The notes beneath the pieces are model-generated. The model had not been told where the DNA came from. It ran no database searches and worked only from the letters and a program-made list of their open reading frames with translations. Made by a program: the position numbers and the translations under genes. A stretch of 55,999 bases of DNA from Nannocystis sp. (GTDB lineage Bacteria; Myxococcota_A; Polyangia; Nannocystales; Nannocystaceae): the NCBI GenBank assembly GCA_016712315.1, contig JADJRG010000024.1, positions 1 through 55,999 of the forward strand. The letters run 5' to 3'. Shown in pieces: positions 37,170 to 45,458 of this stretch; the first letter of the stretch is position 1; each line of letters begins with the position of its first letter.

Positions 37170-37345
37170 CTACTCGAGATCGGGTCCGAAGTCGGAGGCG
37201 GAGGTTTCGGCGCGCAGGTGGGCGAGGTGTTGGCGGTAGCTGGGGCCGCCGATGTCGAGGCGGATGGCGGTCATGGCGAGGCGATCGAGGACGGCGGCGG
37301 TGACGGTGGCGTCGCCGAGATACTTGCCCCAGGCGCTCGATGAGG
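37170..37345 (-). pseudogene. istB: IS21-family helper ATPase (IstB) C-terminal remnant
   Basis: After one frame correction near 37327 the minus strand reads HMLFNLIER, WGKYLGDATVTAAVLDRLAMTAI, RLDIGGPSYRQ and a short tail to TAG at 37172-37170. This matches the end of IstB, the ATPase that loads the IS21 transposase on target DNA. The Walker motifs and the istA partner are absent, so it is a dead fragment. Confidence 0.55.
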
Positions 37346-37439
37346 TTGAAGAGCATGTGGGCGGCGGTCGGAGCGTCGGGCTGGGGCGGGAGGCGCAGGG
37401 GGAGCGCGGGCGCCGTGGAGAATTCTGGCGATGGCGGTG

Positions 37440-37740
37440 GCGGCGGTGCGGCGGGCCTGGGGATGACGCGCTCGCGCAGGCGATGGTGGCTGGCGAGCAC
37501 GTCGTAGTAGCGGGTCATGTGGAAGCCGGGCGGCGGGACAAGGGCGCAGAGGCGGGCGAGGGCGGTCGCGGCCGTCGGCGGTGGTCGCGGCGTGGAGATT
37601 CATGCCGAAGGCGGAGAGGGTCATCGGCGGCGGCGCGGACGGTGAGTCGGGCGCGAGGCGCGGACCGGCGAGCGAGAGCTGCAGGCAGGCGGCCAGCGCG
37701 GGGTCGAGGTCGAGGTCGTCGTCGGCGGCGCGGACAGCGA
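37440..37740 (-). pseudogene. IS91/IS801-type transposase remnant
   Basis: Pieces in two frames read ALAACLQLSLAGPRLAP, AFGMNLHAATTADGRDR and LARLCALVPPPGFHMTRYYD then VLASHHRLRERVIP. These are the final conserved segments of Y2-type IS91-family transposases, but the central part with the catalytic Tyr pair is missing between GRDR and LARLC. A fragment joined to the IstB piece, marking this spot as a transposon scar between the methyltransferase operon and the viperin segment. Confidence 0.5.
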
Positions 37741-37867
37741 CAGCGACGCCTCCTCCGCTGGCGACACCGGCGACGACGACACCGAAGGCGCTCTACCCGC
37801 CCCGCAGATCATCGAGCACGAGTTCCTTCAGCACCACAAGCGCGCGGGCGCCGAGCGCGCGGGCGGC

Positions 37868-37890
37868 CCGCGCGCAATCGAGAGACCCCC
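37868..37890. repeat. 23-bp direct repeat, left copy
   Basis: Identical over 23 bases to 41063-41085 (starts CCGCGCGCAATCG, ends AGAGACCCCC); three further bases match after one mismatch. The copies bracket the small gene, viperin and sigma-like gene. Confidence 0.75.
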
Positions 37891-37971
37891 ACGCACCCGT
37901 ACCGACGCTGCGCTCCCCGACCACGGCCGTCATCGAGACCGTCCGGTCGGCGATGACGGCTGGTGCGGGGT

Positions 37972-38277
37972 CTATTTCGCGCGATGCGCTCGTCCACGGC
38001 TGTCGAAGCGTCGGACGGGTATCCCCAGCTTCTTACAGGCCTTGGTGATCGCTCGGCTCTGGCTGTGGCCGATCCAGCAGGTGATGATCCTTTCTTCGTC
38101 GATGCTCCCGCGCTTGAGGCTGAGGAGCAGTCGCCGGAGCTCTCCGACGCCTGCCTCGCGGACGCTGCCAAAGAGGCGGAGCTCGGAGTCGTCGGTGATC
38201 TGGCGGTCGCTCTCCTTCGCTTCGGCGATGCCTCCGACGAGGGCGATGACGCGCCGCTGCGGCGTCAGCGACGCCAC
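37972..38277 (-). CDS. Small protein overlapping viperin, possibly DUF2325-like
   Basis: A 101-residue frame starting at GTG 38277, overlapping the viperin stop by 13 bases, so probably co-translated. It reads VIALVGGIAEAKES, a helical stretch GVGELRRLLLSLKR, then IITCWIGHSQSRAITKACKKLGIPVRRFDS. A GG turn first and H-S/K-x4-C-K-x-LGIP last is the plan of DUF2325-type small Rossmann-like domains. Viperin operons often carry a nucleotide kinase; this is not one (no P-loop). Its role, if any, in ddhNTP immunity is unknown. Confidence 0.55.
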   Translation of the reverse strand: MASLTPQRRVIALVGGIAEAKESDRQITDDSELRLFGSVREAGVGELRRLLLSLKRGSIDEERIITCWIGHSQSRAITKACKKLGIPVRRFDSRGRAHRAK

Positions 38278-39116
38278 AGGTAGAGCCCCCCGCGCTCGAT
38301 GAGGCGGCGGACCTCAAAGTCGACGTGGGCGAGGGCGGCGGCGACACCGACCTCGAGGATCGGCGGGCTGTAGACGTAACGCCCGCCGTGGTTGCCATAG
38401 AAGCGGCCGAGGGGGTCGATCATCGCGTAGGAGTCGGTCATCGCGTCGTTGTCTTCGGCGACCGGACCGAGGCCTTCGGCGGCGAGGTCTTGGTGACGGT
38501 CGACGAAGGCGCGAAAGCTCGCGCGGTCGATCAACAGGGGCTCGACGTCGCCGTCGTTCTGGCCGGCGATGGCGAGCACTTGGAAGACCTTCCAGCGGGC
38601 CGGCCGCAGCTCGCGGAGGAGCGCGTGCATGTCCTCTTGCCAGTTGAGGGCGGTGACGACGGTGTTGAGCTTGAGGCCGATGCCGAGGGCGTGGACTCGG
38701 GCGGCGTGGCGACGGCTGCGCTCGACATGAGCTCCGCGCCCGCGGCCTAGCTCGGCCTGGATCTGCTCGATCCCGCTGTCGACGGAGATCCCGACCCAGT
38801 CGATCTGGTGGGCGTGGTGGTCGAGGAGCAGATCAAGGCGGGCGCCGTTGGTGATGAGGGTGGTGACGAAGCCGAGCGCCTTCGCTTCGGCGACGAGCTC
38901 GCCGATCTGCGGGTGCAAGGTCGGCTCTCCGCCGGCGAAGTTGAGCTTCTCGGCGCCAGCTTCACGCAGCGCGCGCAGCAGCGCCTTCGCGTCGGCGAGC
39001 GGCAGGTGGCCGTCGATGTCGCGGTAGGTGGCGAAGCAGAAGCGGCAGCGGTAGTTACACGGCTTGTAGAGGTGAAAATTGACGGCGATGGGGACAGGGG
39101 CGGTTGCCTGGGTCAT
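38265..39116 (-). CDS. Prokaryotic viperin (radical-SAM ddhNTP synthase)
   Basis: A 283-residue radical-SAM enzyme. The cluster motif is CNYRCRFC (Cys20, Cys24, Cys27) in NFHLYKPCNYRCRFCF; GGEP follows in KLNFAGGEPTLHP. The viperin-specific C-terminal half is unmistakable: KLNTVVTALNWQEDM, RPARWKVFQVLAIAGQND, a D-x-M-x-x-SY-x-M-x-D segment, SPPILEVGVAAALAHVDF and RGGLYLW. Viperins remove water from CTP, GTP or UTP to give 3'-deoxy-3',4'-didehydro nucleotides that terminate viral RNA synthesis; prokaryotic forms protect against phage. The substrate cannot be told from sequence. Intact, with a short overlapping gene downstream. Confidence 0.93.
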   Translation of the reverse strand: MTQATAPVPIAVNFHLYKPCNYRCRFCFATYRDIDGHLPLADAKALLRALREAGAEKLNFAGGEPTLHPQIGELVAEAKALGFVTTLITNGARLDLLLDHHAHQIDWVGISVDSGIEQIQAELGRGRGAHVERSRRHAARVHALGIGLKLNTVVTALNWQEDMHALLRELRPARWKVFQVLAIAGQNDGDVEPLLIDRASFRAFVDRHQDLAAEGLGPVAEDNDAMTDSYAMIDPLGRFYGNHGGRYVYSPPILEVGVAAALAHVDFEVRRLIERGGLYLWRR

Positions 39117-39188
39117 GTCCAGTCCACCCGCGACGCGGGCAGAGTGTGACAGGGACCCGAAGAAAAAAATCGACGGCGCAGATCCGCG

Positions 39189-40580
39189 CTACTGGAGCTG
39201 CTCGCGGAGTTTTCTGACGGCGCGCTCGCGCCGCTTGCGCACGGTGGCCGCGGCCATCGGCGGCGACAGCATCCTGCCGATCTCTGTGGCGTCGAAGCCG
39301 TTCGCGGTCGCGCGGAGGATCTCGACGTCTTGGTCGTCGAGCTGACACAGCGCCCGGTTGAGGGCGAGGGCGACGGCGTGTCGCTCCGGTGACGCGTCCT
39401 CGGGATCGTACAGCGTCCACTGGACCTCGATCGTGCAGGAGTCCGCGACGTTGCGTCGCCGCCAAATATTTGTGCGGCGCCGTTTGGAGAGCCAAACAAA
39501 GCGCCCCGTGAGGTCTTCATAGGGATTTTTTGCGTGGCCGAGGCAGACCTCGAGCAGGGCCTCTTGGACGATCTGCTCGGCGAGGTCGCGCTCGGTGCCG
39601 CGCACGACGAAATATTGGATCGTCTGGTCGCGGGCGCTTTTGCTGTCAGAGTCTCGGTGGAGGGTGTGGATGCACTCGTCGAAGCGGTCCTTGCTGCCGG
39701 CGCCGAGCCACGGAACACCCGACGCCGGGGCGTGCTGCAGCGGAGGGTCCTGGGTGGTGTCCTCGGCGAGCGCGGTGAGGAGCGCGAGTGAACCATCGAC
39801 GGGGCCTTTGCCCTCGGCGTCCTTTATGCCGCGCTCGAAAGCGGCGAAAGCAGCGGTGCTCGCTTCGTCGTCCGGGCTCTCGTCGCTCCCCGCGCAGACG
39901 AGCGGCACGCAGGTGGCGAACGCGAGGCCGAGGGTGCCGAGCGCTCCCGAGGCGAAGCCGGAGTTTTTTCCGATCTTCCACATCCATCGGGTTAGTCGCC
40001 AGGACGCGGCTAAAAGCGGCAGGGGGACGATAAAATAGACGTACCCGAGGCAGCAGAGCAGGAGCGTGGTGGTGAGGATGTCGGGGACGTCCGTGCCTTT
40101 GATGTCGGCGCGTACGAGGAAGAAAGTCGGCACGAAGAGCCCGAACAGCCCGGCGGAGGGGCGCGTGAGCAGCGACCGCAGAAAGCCGGGCGCGCCCTTC
40201 TTGGCGGAGGCGATCGCTCGAAGCTCGAGCAGCGCCATCACACCGGTGAAGGCGACGGCTAACCAGAAGGCGCCGCCGTAGGTGGTCGGCGCGAGGCCTC
40301 GGGTGCGCTCGAGCGCCTCGGCGACGCCGACGCTGCCGATGAGTGCGCTCGCGATCCAGAAGAAGAGGATCATCGGCAGCGCGAAGAGCAGGACGAAGAG
40401 CAGGAGACCGAAGGTGAGGAAGGCGAGCTGTCCGCCGGACGCGAAGGAGCGATCGGCGCTCGGGGGATCGGTAGGGGGGGAAGGATCCGTGGGCGGCGGG
40501 TTCGACGGGGGTGGAGGGCTCGTGGACGGTAGCGTCCACGGTGAGGGCGGACTCGGGGGCTTTGGTGCAGAGGGGTTCAT
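39189..40580 (-). CDS. Membrane-anchored ECF sigma-factor-like protein
   Basis: A 463-residue chain. After a ~45-residue Pro/Ser-rich start come about four to five hydrophobic helices (FLTFGLLLFVLLFALPMILF near 54; FWLAVAFTGVMALLEL; LFGLFVPTFFLV; LLLCCLGYVYFIVPLPLLA; a weaker one near 215). After an acidic linker the C-terminal ~190 residues read as sigma region 2 (YFVVRGTERDLAEQIVQEALLEV, WLSKRRRTNIWRRRN) and region 4 (ALCQLDDQDVEILRATANG, ATVRKRRERAVRKL). A sigma factor fused behind several transmembrane helices is unusual; it would need proteolytic release or act at the membrane. Region 2 has little of the -10 recognition helix. No anti-sigma gene is adjacent. Confidence 0.75.
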   Translation of the reverse strand: MNPSAPKPPSPPSPWTLPSTSPPPPSNPPPTDPSPPTDPPSADRSFASGGQLAFLTFGLLLFVLLFALPMILFFWIASALIGSVGVAEALERTRGLAPTTYGGAFWLAVAFTGVMALLELRAIASAKKGAPGFLRSLLTRPSAGLFGLFVPTFFLVRADIKGTDVPDILTTTLLLCCLGYVYFIVPLPLLAASWRLTRWMWKIGKNSGFASGALGTLGLAFATCVPLVCAGSDESPDDEASTAAFAAFERGIKDAEGKGPVDGSLALLTALAEDTTQDPPLQHAPASGVPWLGAGSKDRFDECIHTLHRDSDSKSARDQTIQYFVVRGTERDLAEQIVQEALLEVCLGHAKNPYEDLTGRFVWLSKRRRTNIWRRRNVADSCTIEVQWTLYDPEDASPERHAVALALNRALCQLDDQDVEILRATANGFDATEIGRMLSPPMAAATVRKRRERAVRKLREQLQ

Positions 40581-40911
40581 CCGCGCGTCCAGCGAGCCAC
40601 GCTACAGCGCCGCGATCTGGCTCGTCAATCGGCCGCGTCTACATGGTGAATCCACCATCTGACGGGGCTGGGCGGCGGGCGGACACGAGGCGCCGCTAGA
40701 GGACTCGCGGCTCGGCCGTGAGGGTCACTCGCGGCCGCGCCGGAGCCCGGATCCAGGCGGGCCAGCGCGAAGCGCTCCCGTGCTCGAGCGGCGCCCGGTC
40801 GATCCAGTCGAAGTCGGCGAGCGGCCGGACGCCGCCGCTCGTCCCGCGCGCTCCTGCTCTCGAGCCTGCGCCGAGTCCGAGCCCTCAGAAGCCTCTCGCG
40901 AATCCGCCCAA

Positions 40912-40946
40912 GGGAGATCTCTTCGGAGAGATCTCCCATTTTTTTT
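40912..40946 (+). terminator. Orphan intrinsic terminator
   Basis: Perfect 10-bp stem GGGAGATCTC / GAGATCTCCC with a TTCGGA loop, then ATTTTTTTT. It faces plus-strand transcription, but no plus-strand gene precedes it for over 8 kb, so it probably ends an unrecognised RNA starting in 40.6-40.9 kb or guards the next cluster. Confidence 0.85.
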
Positions 40947-41062
40947 CATCTGCTCACAACCGCCCCATTCTCGCGCGCGCGATCGCCCTGGGGGTCCTCC
41001 TCTGCCACGCGGGCGGCATCGAGCCCTACGCCTCGCGATTTCGCGCATTTGCCGCGTGAGTG

Positions 41063-41085
41063 CCGCGCGCAATCGAGAGACCCCC
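41063..41085. repeat. 23-bp direct repeat, right copy
   Basis: Same 23 bases as 37868-37890. It also forms the first unit of the CCGCGCGC array. Confidence 0.75.
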
Positions 41086-41131
41086 GCGCGAAGGTGAGCG
41101 ACCCGCGCGCGAATGTCCCCGATCCGCGCGC
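41063..41131. repeat. Phased CCGCGCG box array (iteron- or operator-like)
   Basis: CCGCGCG occurs at 41063, 41084, 41103 and 41124, spaced 21, 19 and 21 bases (two helical turns), mostly followed by an A-rich step such as CAAT, AAGG, GAAT. The array lies 140 bases before the first gene of the plus-strand cluster. Confidence 0.45.
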
Positions 41132-41273
41132 AGTATCAATCGCGCCGCGGTCGTCCTCGCTCGCGCATAAACGCAGATTCGCGCCACCCTAGCGCATATT
41201 TGCACCAGGCCAGCGGGCTGGGGACGATCTCGATCCTTGAGGAAGACCTCATCGCTGGTGATCCTCCGGCGCG

Positions 41274-42878
41274 ATGTCCGCCTCCGTCCTCATCCGAAGC
41301 ATCGACGAGTACAACAGCGTCCTTGGGGCCCTCCAGAGCCGCACGCCCGACTACAAACGGCTACCGATTGACAGCGCCCTCGCTGTTCTCCGCGGTCTTG
41401 ACCTCCTCCCCGAGTGGGAGAGCGGCGCCCAGATCCGGGACAAGTTGGTCCAGGCCGACCAGGGCCTCACCGCCGCCAAGCTCAGCCGGAAGCTGAACGG
41501 AGCCATCAAGCGCAACACGCTGACGCAGATCCGCAGGGGTCGGCGCGGCCTCAGCTTTCAGCTCGCCTGTCTCTGGTCCGGGGGTCTGACGGTCGAGTTC
41601 GAGGACCCAGAGCTTGCGGAGAAGCTGCGCGAGCGCGGCCTCACGGTGAGCGAGAGCGCGTCCTCGCTGCCGCCGCTGTCCCCTCCGCTTGACCCCGGCG
41701 CGGCGCCGCCCGACGACCACGCCAATGTCGCTCCCGACCTTCGCGCCGAGGCCGAGCGAGATTACGTCAACGCGGCGGTGTCATCGGTGGTGTTCTGCCC
41801 ACGAACCGGACAGATAACGGTGACACTCGTCCATGAGTCCACCGCGATCGGTGTCAACTTCGTCGACGGGGCTCGTTCTCAGCACCGTAGCGGTGTCAAC
41901 GCCGACGAGGCGGCGCGCCTACAGTACAAATTCGGTGTCGTTGCCGACGAACCACGGTGTCATAAGGATCCAAACCCAAACGAACCCATCGAGAGCGACA
42001 CGCTCGAAAAAAACTGCTTGCCTCCCAGCCAGCCCCTCCCCACGCTGGTCAGGTGCAGCAGTCCCAACCCGCGGCCGCCCCTGTCCGCCTCACCCCGGAC
42101 CATGATCGCGAGCGAGAGCTCGAGGCGCGTGAGCGAGAGCTCGCGGCGCGTGAGCGGGAGCTCGCGGCGCGTGAGCAAGAGGTCCAGAAGCAGGAGTTCA
42201 AGGTGGCTCGCCGGGCGAAGCGGGCGCGGGGTGTGCTCCAGAGGGAGGCGAGCCTCGCGGAGAAGGAGAGGGCCATGGCCACCCAGCAGCTTGCCCTAGA
42301 CCGGGAGGCAGCAGAAGTGGCTGCAAAGCGGGTTGAAGTAGGTTGGGAGGTAGCCGCCAAGCGGGCTGAGATCGAGCGGCAAGCGGAGTTTGCGGAGATG
42401 AAGAGGGCCGCTCAGAGGGACGCGCTGGAGAAGGACGTGAAGACCACGACGGCCGCGCTGGAGAAAGACGTGAAGACCACGAAGGCCGCGCTGGAGCAGG
42501 AAGTGAAGGCCACGAAGGCCGAGCTGGAGAAGGGACGTGAAGGCCACGAAGGCCGAGCTGGAGCAGGAAGTGAAGGCCACGAAGGCCGCGCTGGAGCAGG
42601 ACGTGAAGGCCGCGAAGGCCACGCTGGAGCAGGAAGTGAAGGCCGCGAAGGCCGCGCTGGAGCAGGAAGCGAAGGCTCAGAAGACCGAGTGGGAGAAGCT
42701 CGAGGCGGAGAAGGCCCGCCTGGCCCAGCTCGACGCCGAGATTCAGGAGAAGATGGCCAAGAGCCAAAAGTTGATGAGAACGGTCGCTGAGCGGTCCCGG
42801 AGCCTCATGGAGGCGCCGGTCACCAACCCGACGCTCGCGGCGATCGTGGAAGTCGTGAAGGAGGCAACGAAGAAATGA
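41274..42878 (+). pseudogene. Coiled-coil protein with hendecad repeats (two compensating frameshifts)
   Basis: About 534 residues once two single-base shifts (near 42010 in a run of seven A, and near 42535 in GGG) are joined; both ends are in the same frame. The N-terminal ~110 residues (SIDEYNSVLGALQSRTPDYKR, KLSRKLNGAIKRNTLTQIRRG) look like a small DNA-binding or assembly domain; a variable middle follows. From about 42100 it is a continuous coiled coil: RE-rich heptads (ARERELAARE), then eight 11-residue repeats of the ALEQEVKATKA type. The end (TNPTLAAIVEVVKEA) is helical. First gene of the cluster; next start overlaps its stop (ATGA). Could be a scaffold, tether or length-setting protein. 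Family not recognised. Confidence 0.6.
42422..42686 (+). repeat. 33-bp tandem repeat encoding 11-residue coiled-coil units
   Basis: Eight units of the pattern GCGCTGGAGMAGGAMGTGAA plus 13 further bases, total 265 bases = 8 x 33 plus one extra G near 42535 that breaks the frame in unit 4. Confidence 0.8.
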
Positions 42879-43314
42879 ACGGCACAGGAAAATCCGTAGA
42901 TATGACGATGGACCAGGAAGAAGCCGCCGAGCGGACGGTCATGGCCACCCTCTGGAAGGTGTTAGGCCAGATCCGCGCGGACGAGCGTCACGGCCTCGCC
43001 GCCAGACTTCTCAAGCGGGCCACGGATCCCGAGAAGTTCATGGCCGAGCTCGATCGCCTCCTGAGCGGCACCTGGCGGGATAACGCCATCCTCGGCGTCT
43101 CCGCTGTTGCTGGCGTCGTGGCGGGCTCGCTCCTCGGCCGCGCGACCTCTGGCATCAAGAGCATCGGCCCCGTCCCCCCATCGCGCTCTTGGGGCTCCTC
43201 GGCGTCGGCGGCGGCCTGTTTTTAAAAGAGACCCTCACCTTCCGTAACACCCTCAACCTCGGCGGCCTCATGTTCAGCGCTGGCGCCGTGCTTCAGAAAC
43301 TCCTGGTGTCGTGA
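42875..43314 (+). pseudogene. Small membrane protein (frameshifted)
   Basis: About 145 residues. A soluble helical first half (AERTVMATLWKVLGQIRADERHGL, DPEKFMAELDRLLSG) is followed by a hydrophobic segment AILGVSAVAGVVAGSLLG; after a frameshift near 43178 (a run of six C) come IALLGLLGVGGGLFLKETL and LGGLMFSAGAVLQ. Two to three membrane helices with a cytosolic head. Start overlaps the coiled-coil stop, and the stop overlaps the next ATG. Function unknown. Confidence 0.55.
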
Positions 43315-43706
43315 TGAAAGCTCTCTTCCGCATCGATCAAGTCCTCCGCGGCGACGCCCCCACCGTCGCCCTGCTCGGCACCGACGGCGACGGCCGCGAG
43401 GTCCGCCTCGAGGTCCCCTCCGCCGCCGTCGGCGCCCTCCGCCCTGGCGGGGTCCTCGTGCTCGACTGGTGGATCGGCTCGTTGCCCATCGACACCACCG
43501 CGACCGTTCGCCCCAGCAGCGCCCCCCAAGGCGCCGAGGCCGCGCCGGTGATCACCACCAACAACGCCAGCGCCACGGTCGTCGAACCCACGGGCGCGGA
43601 GACCGGCGCCACACGTGGCCAAGCGCTCGGCGACGACATCAACGAAGATCTGCTCCAGGCGGAGTTCCGGCGGATGTTCGGGGTGATCCCCGGCTTCACC
43701 GCCTAG
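43314..43706 (+). CDS. Small uncharacterised protein of the cluster
   Basis: A 130-residue protein whose ATG shares a base with the previous stop. Residues 1-60 form a small beta-rich domain (ALFRIDQVLRGDAPTVALLG, VRLEVPSAAVGALRPGGVLV), then a Ser/Thr/Ala-rich linker, then a helix EDLLQAEFRRMFGVIPGF at the end, which could be a docking peptide. No membrane segment. Family not recognised; intact. Confidence 0.55.
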   Translation: MKALFRIDQVLRGDAPTVALLGTDGDGREVRLEVPSAAVGALRPGGVLVLDWWIGSLPIDTTATVRPSSAPQGAEAAPVITTNNASATVVEPTGAETGATRGQALGDDINEDLLQAEFRRMFGVIPGFTA

Positions 43707-43824
43707 CCGCCGCGCAGCGACCGAGAGAATCTGACAGCGAAAACTGATGAGGGGCGACGCCCCATAGGATGAAAACACCAACGTAGCAGCACCTCGCCAT
43801 GAGCGGGGAACGGAGAGTCACGCG

Positions 43825-44539
43825 ATGAATCAAGACATTATGCTCCCTGAACAATACTCAGACGCGACCCGCCACGAGGCCATGCGCCGGATCTGCCACG
43901 TCCTCGGGATCAGCCCCGAAGACCTCGCCCTCTTGCGGGCCATGACCGATCGTCTCGGCCGCGTCGAGAGCGGCTGCACCTCGGTGACCCGCCGCTGCGA
44001 CGACCTACAGAACATGATGCGGCAGTCGTGTTGCCCGGCCAACATGCTCTACTCGCAGGTCACGATCGACGAGTACTCCCACAAGGCTCAGGTCAACGTC
44101 ATCAAGCCCGTGATCGGCCTGGGCGGCGACTACGTCGACGACTACCCCGTCCCGCCCAAGAAGAAGATCCGCCTCGTCCACGAGCAGCGCCCCGGCTACT
44201 CGCCCGTCGATATCACGATCGCGCTCAGCATCGCCAACCAGGGCAACAACCTGCTCGACATCGTCGTCCGCCTGTACGTCTCCACGAAGCCCGAGGGCCC
44301 CGGCACGCAGATCGGCAGCGAGTACCGCGGCTTTCAGTTCTTTACCAACGAGGGAGGGGTCACCCCCGTCAAGTTCCCCCCTCTACCAAAACTCCCCCGT
44401 CACCGTCGGCTCCAAGGAGTACCTGATCATCGAGCTCGAGCACGTCGGCACCGCCAACAACCTCACAAGCGCGTTCGCGAGCGTGAGCGTCAACAACGCC
44501 GGCTGGTACGCCGCCTGCGGCCCCGACGTCTGCCGGTAG
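43825..44539 (+). pseudogene. Beta-rich protein, candidate structural (virion-like) protein 1 (frameshifted)
   Basis: About 237 residues. A helical N-terminus with four Cys (SGCTSVTRRC, QSCCPANML) precedes a beta-sandwich-like region: YSQVTIDEYSHKAQVNVIKP, VDITIALSIANQGNNLLDIVV, GFQFFTNEGGVTP and, after a shift near 44385, VTVGSKEYLIIELEHVG and SAFASVSVNNAGWYA. The strand pattern fits a single jelly roll. The next gene is also beta-rich, and the two are 13 bases apart. A minor capsid, spike or cell-surface role is possible; no match to a named family by eye. Confidence 0.45.
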
Positions 44540-44552
44540 GAAGGAGCCGACC

Positions 44553-45422
44553 ATGGGATCCGAACCGATTACCTTCAGGCTGCGCAAAGAGGGCGACTTC
44601 GACGGCCTCACGAAGATGCAGCAGAGGCGGAGCAACTTCCAGATCGTCACAGGTCGCGTCTATGAGCTCGATCTCACCGGCCCCGCGGGCCAGATCGACG
44701 GCGAATTCTTCGGCGTTTTTTCGGACGTCACGCCCAAGCTCATCGGCGTCGCCAGCTCGAACTGGAACCCGCAGAACGTCGCCCGGATGCTCGCGAAAGA
44801 CAACCCCGACATCTTTCGCGAAGAGGTCGACCTCACCCCACACATGGCCTACCTCGTCATGTACCCCGGCGACACCCTCGCGATCCGCACGCAAGACGGC
44901 GGGCGCGTCTGTGTGCAGATCGTGGTCACCGAGCTCGCCGAGAGCGAGCACGTGTCCCTCGCCCTCGGCACCCCGCCCGAGCCGCAGTGGCGGCGCTTCC
45001 GGCTGATCCGCGACCTCTCCGGCGGCTTCTCGCACCTGCCGCTCAACAACACCTACTCGCCGCCCTTCCATTGGGATCCCGGGCTCAGCATGCTGGTCAC
45101 CAACGCCATCGGCGACGGCCCGATCCCCGCGCGCGATCTCTGCATGTACCCCACCTTCCAGGGGTGCTACGTCAGCGTCCGCTACGCCGGGATCAACGCG
45201 GACGCCCAGCTCCACATCGTCGACGGGGTCCTACGCGACAGCGCCCCCCTACAAACCGACATCAAACCCATGCGCTGGTCGAAGGTCCACTTCGTCAGCC
45301 ACGACGACCTCCTCGGCCTGTGGTCCCCCGCGCCCGTCGGCAGCGCCGTCGTGTGTGACATCGAGCTCGTGCGCGTCCAGCCCGGCGATCGCCTCAGCGG
45401 GCGCTACGCGAACGATCTCTAA
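44553..45422 (+). CDS. Beta-rich protein, candidate structural (virion-like) protein 2
   Basis: Intact 289 residues, AAGGAG 7 bases before ATG. Predicted mostly beta: FQIVTGRVYELDLTG, GEFFGVFSDVTPKLIGVASS, HMAYLVMYPGDTLAIRTQDGGRVCVQIVVTELAE, then a second half with FRLIRDLSGGFSHL, CYVSVRYAGINADAQLHIVDG and AVVCDIELVRVQPGDRL. The size and two beta-rich halves fit a double-jelly-roll capsid protein of the kind used by tailless membrane-containing phages (PM2 P2 is of similar length). That is inference from composition and context only; no packaging ATPase is seen in the window. Confidence 0.45.
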   Translation: MGSEPITFRLRKEGDFDGLTKMQQRRSNFQIVTGRVYELDLTGPAGQIDGEFFGVFSDVTPKLIGVASSNWNPQNVARMLAKDNPDIFREEVDLTPHMAYLVMYPGDTLAIRTQDGGRVCVQIVVTELAESEHVSLALGTPPEPQWRRFRLIRDLSGGFSHLPLNNTYSPPFHWDPGLSMLVTNAIGDGPIPARDLCMYPTFQGCYVSVRYAGINADAQLHIVDGVLRDSAPLQTDIKPMRWSKVHFVSHDDLLGLWSPAPVGSAVVCDIELVRVQPGDRLSGRYANDL

Positions 45423-45458
45423 CCCAGCAGCACAAGCAACAAAGAAGAGACCCGAACC

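Larger units (their letters stand above)
40581..41273. other. Long gene-free region with terminator, repeats and a possible gene remnant
   Basis: No supported intact gene. Contents: a minus-strand frame ending at 40696 (PLADFDWIDRAPLEHG, RWPAWIRAP) that reads like the C-terminus of a lost protein but has no start; an isolated strong terminator at 40912-40946; the right copy of the 23-bp repeat and an array of CCGCGCGC boxes at 41063-41131; several GCGCATA/GCGCATTT words beyond. It separates the defence island from the plus-strand cluster and may hold control sites for both. Confidence 0.55.

Noticed and set aside
39163..39189. Possible terminator between the sigma-like gene and viperin
   Set aside because: Seven T on the minus strand are preceded by only a 4-bp stem that overlaps the stop codon and is 5 bases away; too weak.
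40696..40850. Minus-strand frame with protein-like end (DFDWIDRAPLEHG)
   Set aside because: No start codon or family; kept only as a note in the gene-free region.
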